NCBI GenBank assembly: GCA_009617715.1
Contig: VTFK01000279.1
Coordinates: forward strand, 62,001-126,000
Direction: 5' to 3'
From: Plectrocnemia conspersa
Taxonomy: Eukaryota > Arthropoda > Insecta > Trichoptera > Polycentropodidae
DNA: 64,000 bases
Shown: piece by piece, positions 43,131 through 55,700 of the stretch
How the letters are laid out: every line of letters starts with the position of its first letter
Numbering within the stretch: the first letter of the stretch is position 1
Program-made: the position numbers and the translations under genes
The notes under the pieces: model-generated
What the model saw: the letters and a program-made list of their open reading frames with translations, nothing else
What the model was told of the DNA's origin: nothing
Databases searched by the model: none

Positions 43131-45120
43131 GACATTTACATTTCTATTTGTGGTAATAAAATAAAATCTTATCAGCTTTTACAGCAAAGTCACACCCCTT
43201 CGGCATTAAAATCTGAAAATAGTAAATTTAGAATAAATTTATAACTGAGATTAGATTATTATTATGTATTTGTAAATATATTATAATAATAAAAATCGCA
43301 ACTTTTTGTTTAAATATTATATTATATTATTTTGCAACATTTATTATACTTATGTTTAAATTGTACATGTGTATGTATATAGCATCACCAATCGTAACAC
43401 TAATTATGCTACACAATTTAACCTCTCAACCGGCATGTAGTATAATTTTCATAATTTCATATTAGTCCTGTGTTCATAATATGATATTTATGTCTTTACA
43501 GGTATCTACCCATTTCCCCAAGCAACTGCATATTGGTTTATAGTTCCGGCATCCGTTTGATAAACGCATTTGGCGAAATAGCAAATTATTGTTTATGCGG
43601 CGGGGTAATGCAAGAATTATGCAGCAATCGGCACATAGTTTGGTAAGTTTCAAAATTGCTCTATCTATAAAATGTTTCACGTGTGAGAAATAATCGCGAT
43701 AATGGTCGAGGTTATGAAAATTATTATTCGGAATTTTTTATTGTTAAATTGGGTCGGAGCAATTATTATTTCTATCGATATCTCTCTTGCCTTCGCATAA
43801 TTTTCTAATCGTAGGCAAACTGTAGCGCAATTGTTGTAAAAACGCTGGCGTAACTTTTGTCGAAATTTACGACCGGCATATCCGTGACGCGGCGCTGTCA
43901 AAACCCGTACTTTTATTGACAGTAATAACGTATTTTATTGAAACGCAAACGCACGCGTGTGCGTATGCGGATGACCCGCGCAAAAGAGGTTATGTATGCA
44001 GCGATCGTTTTATGGCCCTGACGCGGCTTTACAGCGGCCATAGCCACGATGTCGTTTCGGAGCGGTCTGCTTTTATTTATTTTAAATGAAATTTCCACAA
44101 CGCAATACCTATTATTTACTATTTCTAGCGGCACAAGCACAATAGAAATGTAATTCAATAATGTTGTAGCAATTAAAGGCTGTACTGAAAATAGGGCTAC
44201 CAACCTAAAATCAGCAAGTGAAAAATTCTCTAGAAAATAATTCTGAAGCATTTTATTTTGTGAATAACTTACCTTTAAAACACCCTTTTATCTTAAACAC
44301 ACGGTATATATTGCTCTTAAGACTCTTGGCTAAAATTGAAGTTGAGAGGCTTGTCGGTTGCTAAAGTCTGAACTCGGACTAAGTACTTGGACGTTAATGG
44401 GTAATGTCGTATGTTTTACGCACTTGTTTTATGATGCAGAATTCCGTCAAATATCAAAATCAGAATAGCTCTATGTGTTTAGGTGCTATTGGGAACGCAA
44501 TTCCATATCATATGCCGCATCACTAAATTTAAAAGACAATAATTGCTTCAAAATTCGTTATTTAAATGCATCGGGTGCTTTTGCTAAAAAATGTTTTATG
44601 TCACAAATATATTTTTTCCATTACACGGCATCATGGTTATGTAAGTGTGTGTGGAAACAATACTACACCAGCGAGACTTTTAAAATCATACGCGATTGCG
44701 TTTCGGAAATCTGTAATTTTATCTAAGCGGTCATGTTTTCTTCGCCGGCGGGCTAATTTTTTGTTTGATAAATGTTTTATTTTACGCGTAATATGAATAT
44801 TTTCAATATGTCGGCTTATCTTACCTATAAATTACATACTTAAATGCAATTGGTGATTCTTGATTCCAATGGCAATAAGTCTCGCGATTATAAATATTGC
44901 GTTAAGGCATTTTTTGAGGCATATAATGTTAGATCTTCTTTTAGCAATAGTATTTTTAGTAAATTGCGTTATTGTAATTGTTTTATATTTTTTGTTTTTT
45001 GCAATTCTTTTACAGCGTTTCTAAGGTACGAATTGCGCAATTGATTTCTACTTCACCCTCTGTTATTTTATCACTGATATTCCGTGTCCGTCTCTTTAAA
45101 CTGATTTATGATACTAGAAA
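43131..45120. other. Gene-free stretch with exon-like segment 43502-43641 and GC-richer blocks
   Basis: Bases 43502-43641 lie between a good acceptor (TGTCTTTACAG) and a donor (GTAAGTTT) and are open in one frame (YLPISPSNCILVYSSGIRLI...). I do not recognise the peptide. Blocks at about 43780-44080 (GACCCGCGCAAAAGAGG, TGACGCGGCTTTACAGCGGC) and 44400-44800 are balanced, with several homeodomain-like TTAATTG, ATTTAAATG and AATAATTG words. No gene called. Confidence 0.3.
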
Positions 45121-45214
45121 TAATCAATAGTTTAGCATCGGTTTACCAGGCCGCGACTTTTACTCGCGACTGCCTAGGTAGGAAATCGGGGCTAGTTTGA
45201 ATCCGTTTGATTGG

Positions 45215-45300
45215 GCAAGGATCAGAGACGCTCTTTTTCAGGGGGGATGGGGCAAATGTTGGCCAGTTAGTGGTCGTTTTTTTAATATTTAAATTAGTGG
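45215..45300 (+). repeat. Short repeat R2, copy 1 (possible hAT-like end)
   Basis: GGATCAGAGACGCTC and a run CAGGGGGGATGGGGCAAATG are followed by GTTGGCC and TCGTTTTTTTAATATTT. The same order occurs at 46290-46376. CAGRGACG-type ends are seen in hAT elements, but no matching opposite end or transposase was found. Confidence 0.5.
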
Positions 45301-45479
45301 GGCAAATATTTCTACCTGCCTTCTCTCTCAAATAATATCCCTGTTTAGAATACAGGTTAAAAGCAATAAAATCGTACCGTCGCAGTGGAAACGTCCGGTT
45401 ATCTAGCGTACATATCAAAACTTTTTATAACAATATTACGAATATAAGTGAGAATTGAATGAAGCACCATCAAAACCGA

Positions 45480-45651
45480 ATTTTGATCAATAGTAGAGCG
45501 CAAAAACAATTATCACTTCTGAGAAGTCAAAAATTCACGTCAAACGCAAGAAAATCGTGTCGCTGCCGTCGCAGTGGGACGGCGTGTTTGACGTGAGTTT
45601 TTGACTTCTGAGAAGTGATAATTGTTTTTGTGCTCTCCTATTGAGCAAAAT
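45480..45651. mobile_element. 172-bp fold-back MITE
   Basis: The element is an almost complete palindrome. It starts ATTTTGATCAATAGTAGAGC and ends with the near inverse GCTCTCCTATTGAGCAAAAT. Arms of about 65 bases share ACTTCTGAGAAGT and ACAATTATCACTTC, and the centre is GC-rich (GTCGCTGCCGTCGCAGTGG). There is no coding capacity. A broken copy sits at 11752-11819. Confidence 0.8.
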
Positions 45652-46289
45652 TTAATTTAAATATTCTGTAATCAGCCTTCTTATATCAAAAGTCCATAGT
45701 AATATTGGCAAGGGTAGCTATCATATTTTAAAACATAGTGTACAATAGAGAAATATGCGAGGTGCTACGCCTGTCTGTACTTCTTCTTCTGTTTATTTAT
45801 CCCCGAGAGATGAGTTGGCTTAGTTTAAATTTTGGACTTAATTTAACGAAAGTTTTAGATTTAGAACCTTCATTAGGCTAAGTTTGGGTTAGAACAGCAA
45901 ATGGAAGTTTCGCAACTGTCAAATTGAGTTTCATAAAGATTTTAGAGCAGCATATAATTTCACTAGCGCTTATCTGTTAAATTATATTTTCACTAGTTAA
46001 AAATATGTTTATAAGTTAACTACTGAAACTATAATGTAACTAAAAAATACATATTCACTGTAACATTTATACATCGCATGTATTATTACTACATATGGAA
46101 AAGTTGAAATCATGTAATTTTATTAGCACCTGACAGATAAATTATATTTACACTAGTAAACATATATGTTCACTAGTGAAAATTTGTTATCTGACATCAT
46201 ACTGACATCTTAATATTTATTTCGGGATAGATTCGAAACTGTTTTTTTAGATTTTCATTGAGGGTTCATCCAAAAATTTTTGGTCGAAA

Positions 46290-46376
46290 ATCAGGGACGT
46301 CATTTTACATTTTACCAGGGGGTGGGGGTGGGGGTAAACATTGGCCTGTCAGTGGTCGTTTTTTTAATATTTTGAG
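46290..46376 (+). repeat. Short repeat R2, copy 2 with G-rich tract
   Basis: TCAGGGACGTCATTTTAC and a run CAGGGGGTGGGGGTGGGGGT (three G5 tracts) lead into ATTGGCCTGTCAGTGGTCG, paralleling 45215-45300. The tandem G tracts are the most G-rich sequence in the window. Confidence 0.5.
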
Positions 46377-46949
46377 TTCATATAATTCATAGTATTTCAC
46401 TAAATGACATGCATTTTTCTGAACAATTTGATTATTTCTATAAAAATATGTGTGAAAGTGTTTTTTTTTTTTCACTTTTTTCTTGTTTCAAGATTATCTA
46501 TTACTCTTTATTTTAATCTCAAGTTGCCATTTTTATAAATGATTTTATCTATTTTACGATTAAAAATAAAATAATTTATAAAGTACATTATATTATTATT
46601 TATGGATTCATGTTAGACAATGACAATAATTGTATTGTACATAATAATTTTGTGTTATTTTAGCTTGAAAATCTTTATATTTAATAATAATATCAATTCC
46701 ATTGAAAATATTATTCATCAAAGTTGCTGAAAGTTATCTCGGATGGACGTTTGCGGTTAAGCTTTCAAGCATATTCGCTATGGGTCGTTTGGCAGCTACC
46801 TCGAACGCTCGAATGGCTCTCAAAGTTTTTTAAATAAAAAATATATAAAGATATTACATATTTAAGTAATTAGTACTCTTCTTTGAAATATACTTACTTA
46901 GCTTCTGCTATATTTATTATATCTTTTTAAATATTAAAATAAAATGAAA

Positions 46950-47105
46950 AGTGTCTAAGATCAGGATTCAAACCCCAACCTTAGTGTTTGTGATTATTAT
47001 TCAAATAAATTTTCGATCAAATATCACAAATTAGGTTTTCTTACATTTTTTTAATCTCACGGGAAAATTATTAATTAAAATAAAATCAACCTAGATCGTG
47101 AATGT
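46950..47105 (+). repeat. SINE-like repeat, diverged copy 3
   Basis: AGATCAGGATTCAAACCCC holds a B-box-like GATTCAAACCC. TTTTTTTAATCTCACGGG and CAACCTAGATCGTG follow, in the same order as in the copies at 17385 and 58220. It is decayed. Confidence 0.45.
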
Positions 47106-47689
47106 AAGTTAAAATAATAGTTTATAATTATTAAAATATATGTCACTAATTTACAGACTGATTTCAGTCTGGTGTCTTACTATTTAATTATAGGTGTTAA
47201 TTGTGTACCTTGTTGTGATTCGTTAAGCTAATGTCTGTCATACTATTATACAACGAAAGATTTACAGTAAATTCATAAATAACTAATTTTAGCACATATT
47301 AAATTATTTAGTTTAGTGCTCAAGTCTATGTAGTTACGATCTATTTTTATTTTTTTAGATAATCAGCAAATATCAATGTAACTACTAACTACATATATTA
47401 TAATACTCACTGGAGTCAAACATTAGTAGAAATATAGGAAAAACCTGTTTTATAAACTAAAGTATTGCAGGTAGTGGGATTTTTATTATTTTCCTGGAAA
47501 ATTGTCTGTTACAGAGTTACAATGTTTGCTAAACAATATTATTTACATTAGGTTTTAATTATATTATTATAAAAAATCCAATAAAATATTAAAAATAGCA
47601 AGTTCGCTGATATTGTTTTTTATAAGCAGTAGCAGGGGTGTATCAGTATTGAATTAAATACTACAGAAATCTCCTATCAAATTATACTC

Positions 47690-48210
47690 GAAACTGCGAC
47701 TCCAGCGCAAAACTTTCGCCCGTCGCCCCAATTCGGATTTTTCGCCGGGATTGCCAACCGTACAGAAATTATAACTGGAAAGTTCAATTCGCAAACGGCG
47801 TTCGACGTAACGCCACTTTTTGCGACGACTGCATTTAAAGTTTTGTTAGCCGAGAAGAAGTGTAAGGTGGGCGCTTCTTCTTCTGCCTCTTCTTCGCCGA
47901 GTTTGTCCCCAGCCTCTCTCTACGTCCGCCCCCCGCCCCCACTACCACTCGGGCAGAAGACGCTATCTGGGAAAGTTTGGGCAGCGGCCGCACCTCCAAG
48001 TTTCGACATGACAAATTGTAACGTCTTCGACGCAATCGAACGGAAATATTTGTTCCACCGAGCGGCGTAAAAATCGCGGCCGGATATAACGCTGCACCTG
48101 TCAAAGAAATTTTCTAGACGCAGCCTTCTTTATAAGGAAGAAAAATGGACCACCGCGTGCCTTTTGACACCTCCGCGCTGATATTTATCTCTACGTCGCG
48201 ATTCGTGGTT
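47690..48210. other. GC-rich non-coding block
   Basis: Sharply GC-rich (CGTCCGCCCCCCGCCCCCAC near 47925; GGGCAGCGGCCGCACC near 47980) in AT-rich surroundings. Overlapping frames on both strands (75 and 89 codons) are low-complexity Ser, Pro or Arg rich and look like composition artefacts. It may be a promoter or CpG-like regulatory block of an unseen gene. Confidence 0.4.
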
Positions 48211-48464
48211 CAGGCTCAAAAAGAAAAAAGTTGGTTTATCAATCAAAAAGCTTCCTCTTAAGACGCTGTTCCATGTCTGGACGTTAGCGATTATTGTATA
48301 TGCATGTCACATGAATATTTTTCTCACACTATTGCTTACTAAACTACTTATGAAAGCTAATTATTATAAGAACGACTTACTGTTCATAAAATAAATTTAT
48401 TTAAATTAAGACCATCGAAACCTTGCTCGGTTAAATTATTTCCGCTATTTTCTATTTATTTGAG

Positions 48465-49380
48465 CGATCTTAGTCAATCTATGGTAGTGGATTGGCAAAA
48501 TTGTATTTTAAGCCTTTAAGTGATGAATTCATTTCCAGAAATAGTCACATATTATACAGTAACAAATAAATTTAATAGTGCAACTTGGACCTTCTGCTTT
48601 TTCGATGTTTATTAATGACATAAATACGGCAGATGAAAATTCAAGTTTTCTTATGCATGCAATGATTTAAAATTATTTAGATGTTTGATCTATTGCGGAC
48701 TTCTTATCTCTACAGAAAAATTTAGAGCCTAAATCAGTAGTCTAAATCTGAGTTAAAATTTTAGACTCTCTGCGTCTGTTCTTTAGTGTTGGAAAATGTT
48801 CTTGATCGCATTCACAATTGAAATGTTCCTACGATGACGGTGGAAACGTTTTGTATAGAAAAACTTTCAGAGTTTTTTTACATGTAAACGACAGATGTGA
48901 AAAATATTTCAAGATGCTTAGCTCTTTTTTTTAACGAAAAACGCGTTTCATTTTGATGATCTGTTACTTATTCGCGTCCTCTTAAATTCTGAAAAAGTTC
49001 AGATAAAATTATTAAGATACATTTTTAAGCGGATATTTGGTTATTATCCGTTCTTGTGTATTTCAGCGCTTGAATGCTGGGATACGATTTATTGAGTTCT
49101 CGCAGAAAGTTGTATGCCGCTAAGCATTTCTTTAAACTACTAAAAAGTGCTGTCGGCAATCAAACTATTATCAATAAATTCTAGATTTGGGTTCCAAAAT
49201 GATCGCATCCTCTTTGAATGTCAGTTAGAGCTTATGGCTGTCGCCATCTGGCTCCTTAGTAGGCTAGTATTGCACATTGATACATGTCATGTGGCAGGAT
49301 CTGGTCTAGTTTATATACGATTATTTTATCTCACTTATATTACATTTTATGTATTGTTTACCTTTGTAACCTGTTAGTTC
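48465..49380 (+). pseudogene. Non-LTR retrotransposon (Jockey/CR1-like) reverse transcriptase relic, copy 1
   Basis: Broken frames read SAFSMFINDINTADEN (normally GPLLFxLFINDI), then weaker fragments through the thumb region, and finally SRRKLYAAKHFFKLLKSAVG and NQTIINKF near 49100-49180, the usual post-RT segment. Stops and frameshifts are frequent, the catalytic FADD/YADD is not intact, and no 5' ORF is seen. A second piece of the same family is at 59588-59830. Confidence 0.65.
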
Positions 49381-52070
49381 ACGATAGTTTTAATTTATTT
49401 TTAATAAGTAAATATTTGTCAAGTCTTGTGTCTTATTGACAGATTTTTTCTACAGTAAGTCTTAAGACTAACGTATAGATTATTTGCCAGATAAGCTTGC
49501 TGACGAACTGAACATTCTTGACACAAAAAATTCACTTAGAAAATCTAGACATAACTGTCGATTTAAGTAACGATACACGCTTTGCTGACTTCAGTGCTTT
49601 AGGTTGCGTGGCACACGTTGATGATACGCAATGCAGTTAAAAATTACGGACTTTTTTTATTTATTTTATTACATTAATTATGTTCGATTCTCGATTTGAG
49701 ACCAAAAAGGTTTTGAATACGTTTTTTTTTGTATTTACCTAAATACTAAATACACTTGCGAATAAACTACATCAGTTTTAAACTTTCCGCTTCAACATCA
49801 ACTGCTGCTCATGATTCTTTGCACCGCATTTTTTTAATATTGTAAGCAATAGTTATCAAAACTAAGTCACCCGCGGTATCTAGAAATTATGTATGTGTAC
49901 TTGAAAGAGTTTCAGTTTAAATTTTTTTGTCAGAATCCGAAACATAATATTTATTTTAATTTTTATGATTTAGGCAGTCTGTTATTGTTTCGATTAAAGC
50001 ATAAAACTTCTTTAAAAGAAATTTTATTGCCAGCGCAATTTCGATGTTTGCAAATTTCGGCATAAGACTTCACATGCACAAGGTATTCGACCGCGTTTTT
50101 AATAAATTCAAAATGTTGTTTTGATCGTAAAAACACATGCACGTTTCAATTATCGGAGCGCGTACGCGAAAACTTTGCGCTCGGTACGCAATAAAGTATA
50201 AATTAAATAGCGCGCAATCTCAGCGCGCGCTCCACTCTCCGATGTTTGCGAAAATGAACAAGAGAGGGCAGCGAAAATAAAAAAAAAACACACACACGTC
50301 GGGGAGGCAAGAAAAAAATTAAAAAAAGAATACAAGAAACTTTTTATGGGTCGGAATGGCAAGTAAGGTGAACGTAAGGGGGCCTCGTCGCAAAACAAGA
50401 GTTGGAGGAGGTGGGGACCTGATTGTTCCTGTGCGACTCTCTCTCGCTCTCTCCCTTTCTAGCGTGTCACTATTTTTGTAATACGATTTGCTCTGGGACG
50501 TTGCAGTAGTTTTGAAGATGAAAAATAAAATTGCAGTTTGCGCGGCAAGATTGCAACCGAGCGCTCTTATGCACAACCAGTTTCGCGTCTCTCATCCCAC
50601 GCGACATTCATTCCAGAGTTATGATTTAACTTTATTCAGTTATTGTTATTAGACATTTCTTGCATAAATAGACTCGGCGTATTCAAATCAAAAGACAAGG
50701 ATTCGCAATATTGCATGCCTGCCGCAAGATTAAGCTAGATTATAGGCGATCGAGGAAAAGTAGATTATTACACAGCATACAATAAAAAAATACACTTCGA
50801 TTCATACGTTGAATTATACAATAAGTGCAATTGGTTTAGTCTTTAGAAAAAATAATAAACATCACTCGATTTATGAGGTACTTGTTATACGCGGTTTCAC
50901 TTTAGTACGGTTAAGAAAAAACAGTAAAAAATGTAGTGCCGCGATTTAAAAACGCATAGCTTATTCGCACTTCTTGCACTTGACTTTTATTTTCCTCTAC
51001 TACAGCAAAATATTAAATTGCTTATTTAAAATAAAACATATATATAATATTTGTCACTATTTAATTAGATATATTTAAATAGCCCCACTGAATCCATGGA
51101 TTAATGCCAAATTATTGTATTTTTACTTACAGTATATGTACATATGTTTGTATTAAAAACAGTATATGCTTTCTTACGACCAAGTTTCGAATGAAATTTT
51201 CCGCGGACCATTTATACCGGTTAACCCGTCCCTTTCCGTTAATTGTTCACAAGGTTTTCGTTTTATCCAAACATTTATCTAAATCCCATTTCAAAGTTAC
51301 GGCTTGAAAAATAACACTCGCTGTAACTTGGTATGGATTGTTCGTTTACAGAACCAATCTATCGTCCGATGGGGTAGTATAATTATATCTATATTCAAGA
51401 ACCTAATAGGACCATTATAAACAATTTTTTTTATTAAAATATATACTTCTTTATATATTGTGTAACAACGGTAGACTATCAGCATAAATTTAATGAAAAT
51501 CGGAAATAATAAGCAACGTTTGGTCAATTAATTTGACCGATTTTCTTAATGTGGCGTTTGACAAACGTGACTAATTAGCTTAGGCAGGGGATTGAGAAGT
51601 AGGCTTTTAGGCTTTATACTTCGACTTGAAATGAACACAAATCTCTAACACACACTATAAACGTATGTTTTATATGAGGTTTACGTCTAATATATATATA
51701 TATATATACATATATAAATAAAGATGTATTTAAAATTTGAATAGGTTTATCCTAATGCTTAATTATGGCTTAATGTTATGTTTATTTATTCTTTTATAAT
51801 TAACTTATAATTTATTTATTTTTTCACTTTTGTATCTAAGTAGTAAATTTTAATCTTGTGGTAGATAAATAAATTTCATTACAAGTGAAACCTTTCATTG
51901 ATTTTTCGTCCTAGAGAAAGTTCAAACCCATGCATCTTATATATTATTATTTAATTTACCAGTAAACACATCTAACGACTGCCTTTTACATTTATTTTGG
52001 TATGAATGTTTCTGTATTTAGTTCAATATATAACATGAATTATGTATAGTATTGTGCTGTTATTTTCTTA
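49381..52070. other. Gene-free spacer with GC-rich block 50030-50620
   Basis: The block 50140-50620 is GC-rich with AGCGCGCGCTCCACTCTCC, GTCGGGGAGG and a run of CTCTCTCTCGCTCTCTCCC. GAGA-type CT repeats beside a GC peak are typical of insect promoters or enhancers, but no coding exon could be tied to it. A TA microsatellite lies near 51690-51712. The rest is AT-rich and empty. Confidence 0.35.
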
Positions 52071-52914
52071 GAGTACGCTTGTGTGCGTGTACATGCATAT
52101 GAGAGGGAGAAGCGATGTAGCGTGTACTTCGTTGTCTCGCTTTCTCTTTTACGGACAGTCGCTGATTCATCAACGCTGGTATTCGTCATTAAAGTGCAGT
52201 CTGGCACAGAAGTTCGATTTTCTCTAGTGATTTATTTTAAATAATTTTGTGTTGATATTGGCGTAAAACCCAGATATGCCCACTGTCCCATGGGTAGGTC
52301 ACTCGTGCCACTGTTTTTTATTAATAAATGAAATTTTAAGAGAACAAAATTTCTTGGGCATATCTGGGTTAATTGATATCAAGGCTTCAAATATACACTG
52401 TAAGTTATTCGTTCTCTTACCCGTGGATTAAAATATTTTATTTATTTTTCCATTAATCCGTACGTTGTTGGTGTTTTTACACTATTCTCTGTAAGGCTTA
52501 AAAAAGTTATTATTCTTATCGTTGCGCCAATGATAATTTTTTAATTTATTCAATGGATTCTAATGATTTAATAGAGTCGTCGAGCTATTAAACAATCTGC
52601 GAATAATTTATTTCCCCATTTTATATCTTTTTGCTTTTGAAGAATAGCTAAAAGACTTCATTATTTTTTTGACTAGTGAAAGATTTTGAATTTTGCAAAT
52701 ATTTAATTAATGACATCAATGTCTGGTTTCTTCGATTATATAATATATTTTTAATTGTTCGTTGAAATTTCCAGCTTAGCTCAGATGTATGTATGTTAAA
52801 TAAACATATATTTTCTTTTAAAATAAAAAAATAAAATATTCTGAGCGAAATTGTTTTGAGCCACACAGTTCACGCACACAATAATAAACCGGAATCCTTA
52901 TCCCGAGCGTACTC
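52071..52914 (-). mobile_element. Large MITE, copy B (844 bp), inverted relative to copy A
   Basis: It is flanked by TA at 52069-52070 and 52915-52916. The right end matches the left end of copy A (GAGTACGCTCGGGATAAGG inverted). The left end has lost about 24 bases just inside GAGTACGC, joining directly to TTGTGTGCGTG. The interior is highly similar to copy A throughout, including the nested palindrome (52269-52368). A 72-codon minus frame is present but not recognisable as a transposase. Confidence 0.8.
52269..52368. repeat. Nested piggyBac-type palindromic element inside MITE copy B
   Basis: CCCAGATATGCCCA opens and TGGGCATATCTGGG closes it, with TTAA immediately after (52369-52372). Its counterpart in copy A is at 18585-18691, so the insertion predates the spread of the host MITE. 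Confidence 0.6.
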
Positions 52915-53159
52915 TACCAACAATAAGTTCAGTATGTTTTAATTCAAAACAGCAGCTTCAATAAGGGTTTTATCAGATTTACACGTCGACGCGACTCGAG
53001 AGATTCGAATTAAATACTTTATTATTGAATATAAAACATATATTGAACACAAACGTTTCTGTAAAGCGCATACCTTTTGTTCAATATTTTTTTAGGCTAA
53101 AAAGTTAATCTAAGAAGTCTGCAAAGAGGCATTAAAACTTTGTATAAATTATTGTGTGT

Positions 53160-53790
53160 TTCTATCTATTTTTACGATACGCATTAAGAGGTATTGAATT
53201 CGTTGGTCTACACCTTTGATTACTAAGCGTATTATTTTCGTTTGACAGCTCTGGCGAGTCCGCACTGGATTTAAATACATATTGGCCGGAGAGAGTGAGT
53301 TTTAAAAATCGAGTCCCATCGGAAGGGTTCAAAGTGCACGAGTTAATTTGTATGTATAAGTGCAGATGAGAATCGAGAAACGAGATCGCCGAGAGAAAGA
53401 GTGGAAAGAGGTCAAACGTCGAAGGTCCGGCGGCGGATGGCATATAAATCGAAAATCGGGGACAAAGAAAAAGCGCGTTTTGATCCCGTAAAAGGGGGCG
53501 ATAAGGCTTTGAGTCGCGAGCTCTCTTTGTGAGAAGGGGGCGGGATGGCGGTCTATTGACTGTGAAAACCTCAACATCCCTTTGATGTGGATAAGTGATT
53601 GGCGAAAGCAGCGGAAGCGCGATTTCCTCGATTGCATTCAAATATGCACGCCGCGGAATAATGCTTCAATGATGGATTTCCACTTTGAACGATTTCCCTT
53701 TGATTCGCGGAAAAAAGCGAGGTTTAGTGTATTTTATACCTGGAAAGTATATAAGAGTATATTGGAGTTTAAGCACAGGGACTACATAGC
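53160..53790. other. GC-richer block with open frames on both strands
   Basis: It is balanced in composition, with a 159-codon minus frame (53641-53162), an overlapping 102-codon minus frame and a 70-codon plus frame. None resembles a protein family I know, and the peptides are rich in Arg, Pro and Ser. It could be a regulatory block or an exon cluster of an unknown gene; the former seems likelier. Confidence 0.3.
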
Positions 53791-55250
53791 TTGAATCTTC
53801 AAGGGTTAAATATGAAAAGATTTATTCTCCAAATATCTACTCATATTTAAAACATACAAATATAAAAAAGTTTATAGTTAACATTTGTAAAATTTAAATG
53901 GAACATATTTCTGAAATGTGAATACATTGATTTGCTCCCAGATTTAACGCAAGTGAATATTTTGATAAAATTATCATAAACTCTAGAATGATACATGTAT
54001 TATTATTATATTATTACTAGCATGAAACATAATCAACCGAGAGTAAAAAATAGTATTTTTTGTAGTTTAAAATAAGCTAATTAATACCAGTTAATTAAAG
54101 GACAATATCAGAGCTAAACTCGAGCAATTTTCTCGCAATATGTTTTACAATATTGACTTCATTGGTTTATTAGGACTTGTCATCTGCATAGAACAAGCTA
54201 TTTTTAAATAATTATTTATACACTTCATAATTGAATATGTGCATTTTAAAAATACACTAGCTAAATAGCTATTAAAATTATTTATTTATTATAACAATAT
54301 TTAAAGTAGTTAATTAACATTTGGGTTTAGCTCAAAACTTTCAACTTATGTATATACAATATTATTCATATCAAGATTTGTTCCACGAGGTGCTTTATTT
54401 TTTATTAGTTGTAGTCAACAAACTACATTATTATTTATTCATTGATCGTATTTCAACCAAGCTAGATTATTACAGCAAATTTATATTGTAGGGAGATGCA
54501 TAAAAAAATAACCATAAAACGTCCGATGTATTATATGTATTTGTAATAGTAACATGTTTGGAGTGATATTGCTTCATAATAATACTCTGTTTCTCTTATA
54601 GAGTATACTTTATTAATACTTCTTCAAAATACGAAGTTCAATAATCAGAGTAAAATTCAATAAAACATTTTGACAACTTCCTAGCCACTAAAAATTAATA
54701 TTTTTAAGACTATGAATTTATTCATAGTTAAAGTTCGCCCTTCTTATTTTAATTTTTAAATCAAAATAAATTATTAAAATTTTTAATGCAAAATTTATAT
54801 TAAAAAAAATTTTTTTATATAATTAAATACATGTATTTTATAATTATTTGTGATTATAATTTTACTTTAATAATAAAAGTATTTTATTATCTCTTATGAA
54901 ACTTGTTGTTAAAAAATATATTGCATTTTAATTTCACCAACTTCATACGAAACAATTTAATATAAATATATTAATATAATTTTAACATATGTACATTTAC
55001 TAGTATATTAATAACTGATTATATAAATGCAACAGTAATTATTGTCTAGTAGTTCTATTTTTATTACAAAAATAAACATCAATTAATAAGTAAGTTTTAA
55101 AGATAAGAATAAATGTTAGTAAATTAATATTAATATATAATTTGTTGAATGGAGTGTTTCTGTATGACATGTGTGTACGAAGTATAATTTTTGCTAGACT
55201 TAGTAAGTGTTTTTCATTAATTTTAATCCGGTAAGAAATGAGATATTCAT
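53791..55250. other. AT-rich spacer
   Basis: Extremely AT-rich. Nothing recognisable was seen except scattered poly(A) or TA runs. Confidence 0.5.
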
Positions 55251-55254
55251 CTCG

Positions 55255-55700
55255 TCCGTCGCAATTCACTTTTCACGACTAGCAATGAAAAAGTCCAAGC
55301 CTCGAGACTGAGCTGGGTATTATTTTCAGTATTATTTTTTTGAACGCTGAATCCAAGCAATCCTCTCGCCCCCGGCTCCAATCTTCCATTTATCAGCGGC
55401 TAGACTTTGGGGCCAATTTGCATCCAGGAGGCCGTAATTTTTCCCTTGGAATAACTCTATTTAAAATTTAAAGCTTAGCTTAAACACTCCAGAGATAATT
55501 CTTATAGTTGGGCTACGTCAGATAAGGAGCATTCGTTATAATTCTGACAGCGGTCCTACGGCCAGAGGTGTGAGGCTGTATAATCTGCGGTCACGAGTTA
55601 TATTCGAGCCTCGGATGAAATTACTCCCTTATCCGTACGAATGGGCGTTTCACGTTCCAGGAGACGAGGGACATCTCATTTGCGCTTGTCTTGTGTGTGA
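55255..55700. other. GC-richer non-coding block
   Basis: Segments such as CTCTCGCCCCCGGCTCCAAT and GGCCAATTTGCATCCAGGAG, then GACAGCGGTCCTACGGCCAG, stand out from very AT-rich flanks. There is no long frame. ATTTGCAT is an octamer/POU-type word. This is a candidate conserved regulatory element. Confidence 0.4.

Noticed and set aside
47835..48104. Overlapping 75 and 89 codon frames on opposite strands
   Set aside because: Both are low-complexity (Ser/Pro or Arg-rich) and arise from GC-rich composition; no splice sites or known domains support them.
53162..53641. 159-codon minus-strand frame
   Set aside because: Unrecognisable, rich in Arg, Pro and Ser, with competing frames on the same and opposite strands; treated as part of a GC-richer non-coding block.
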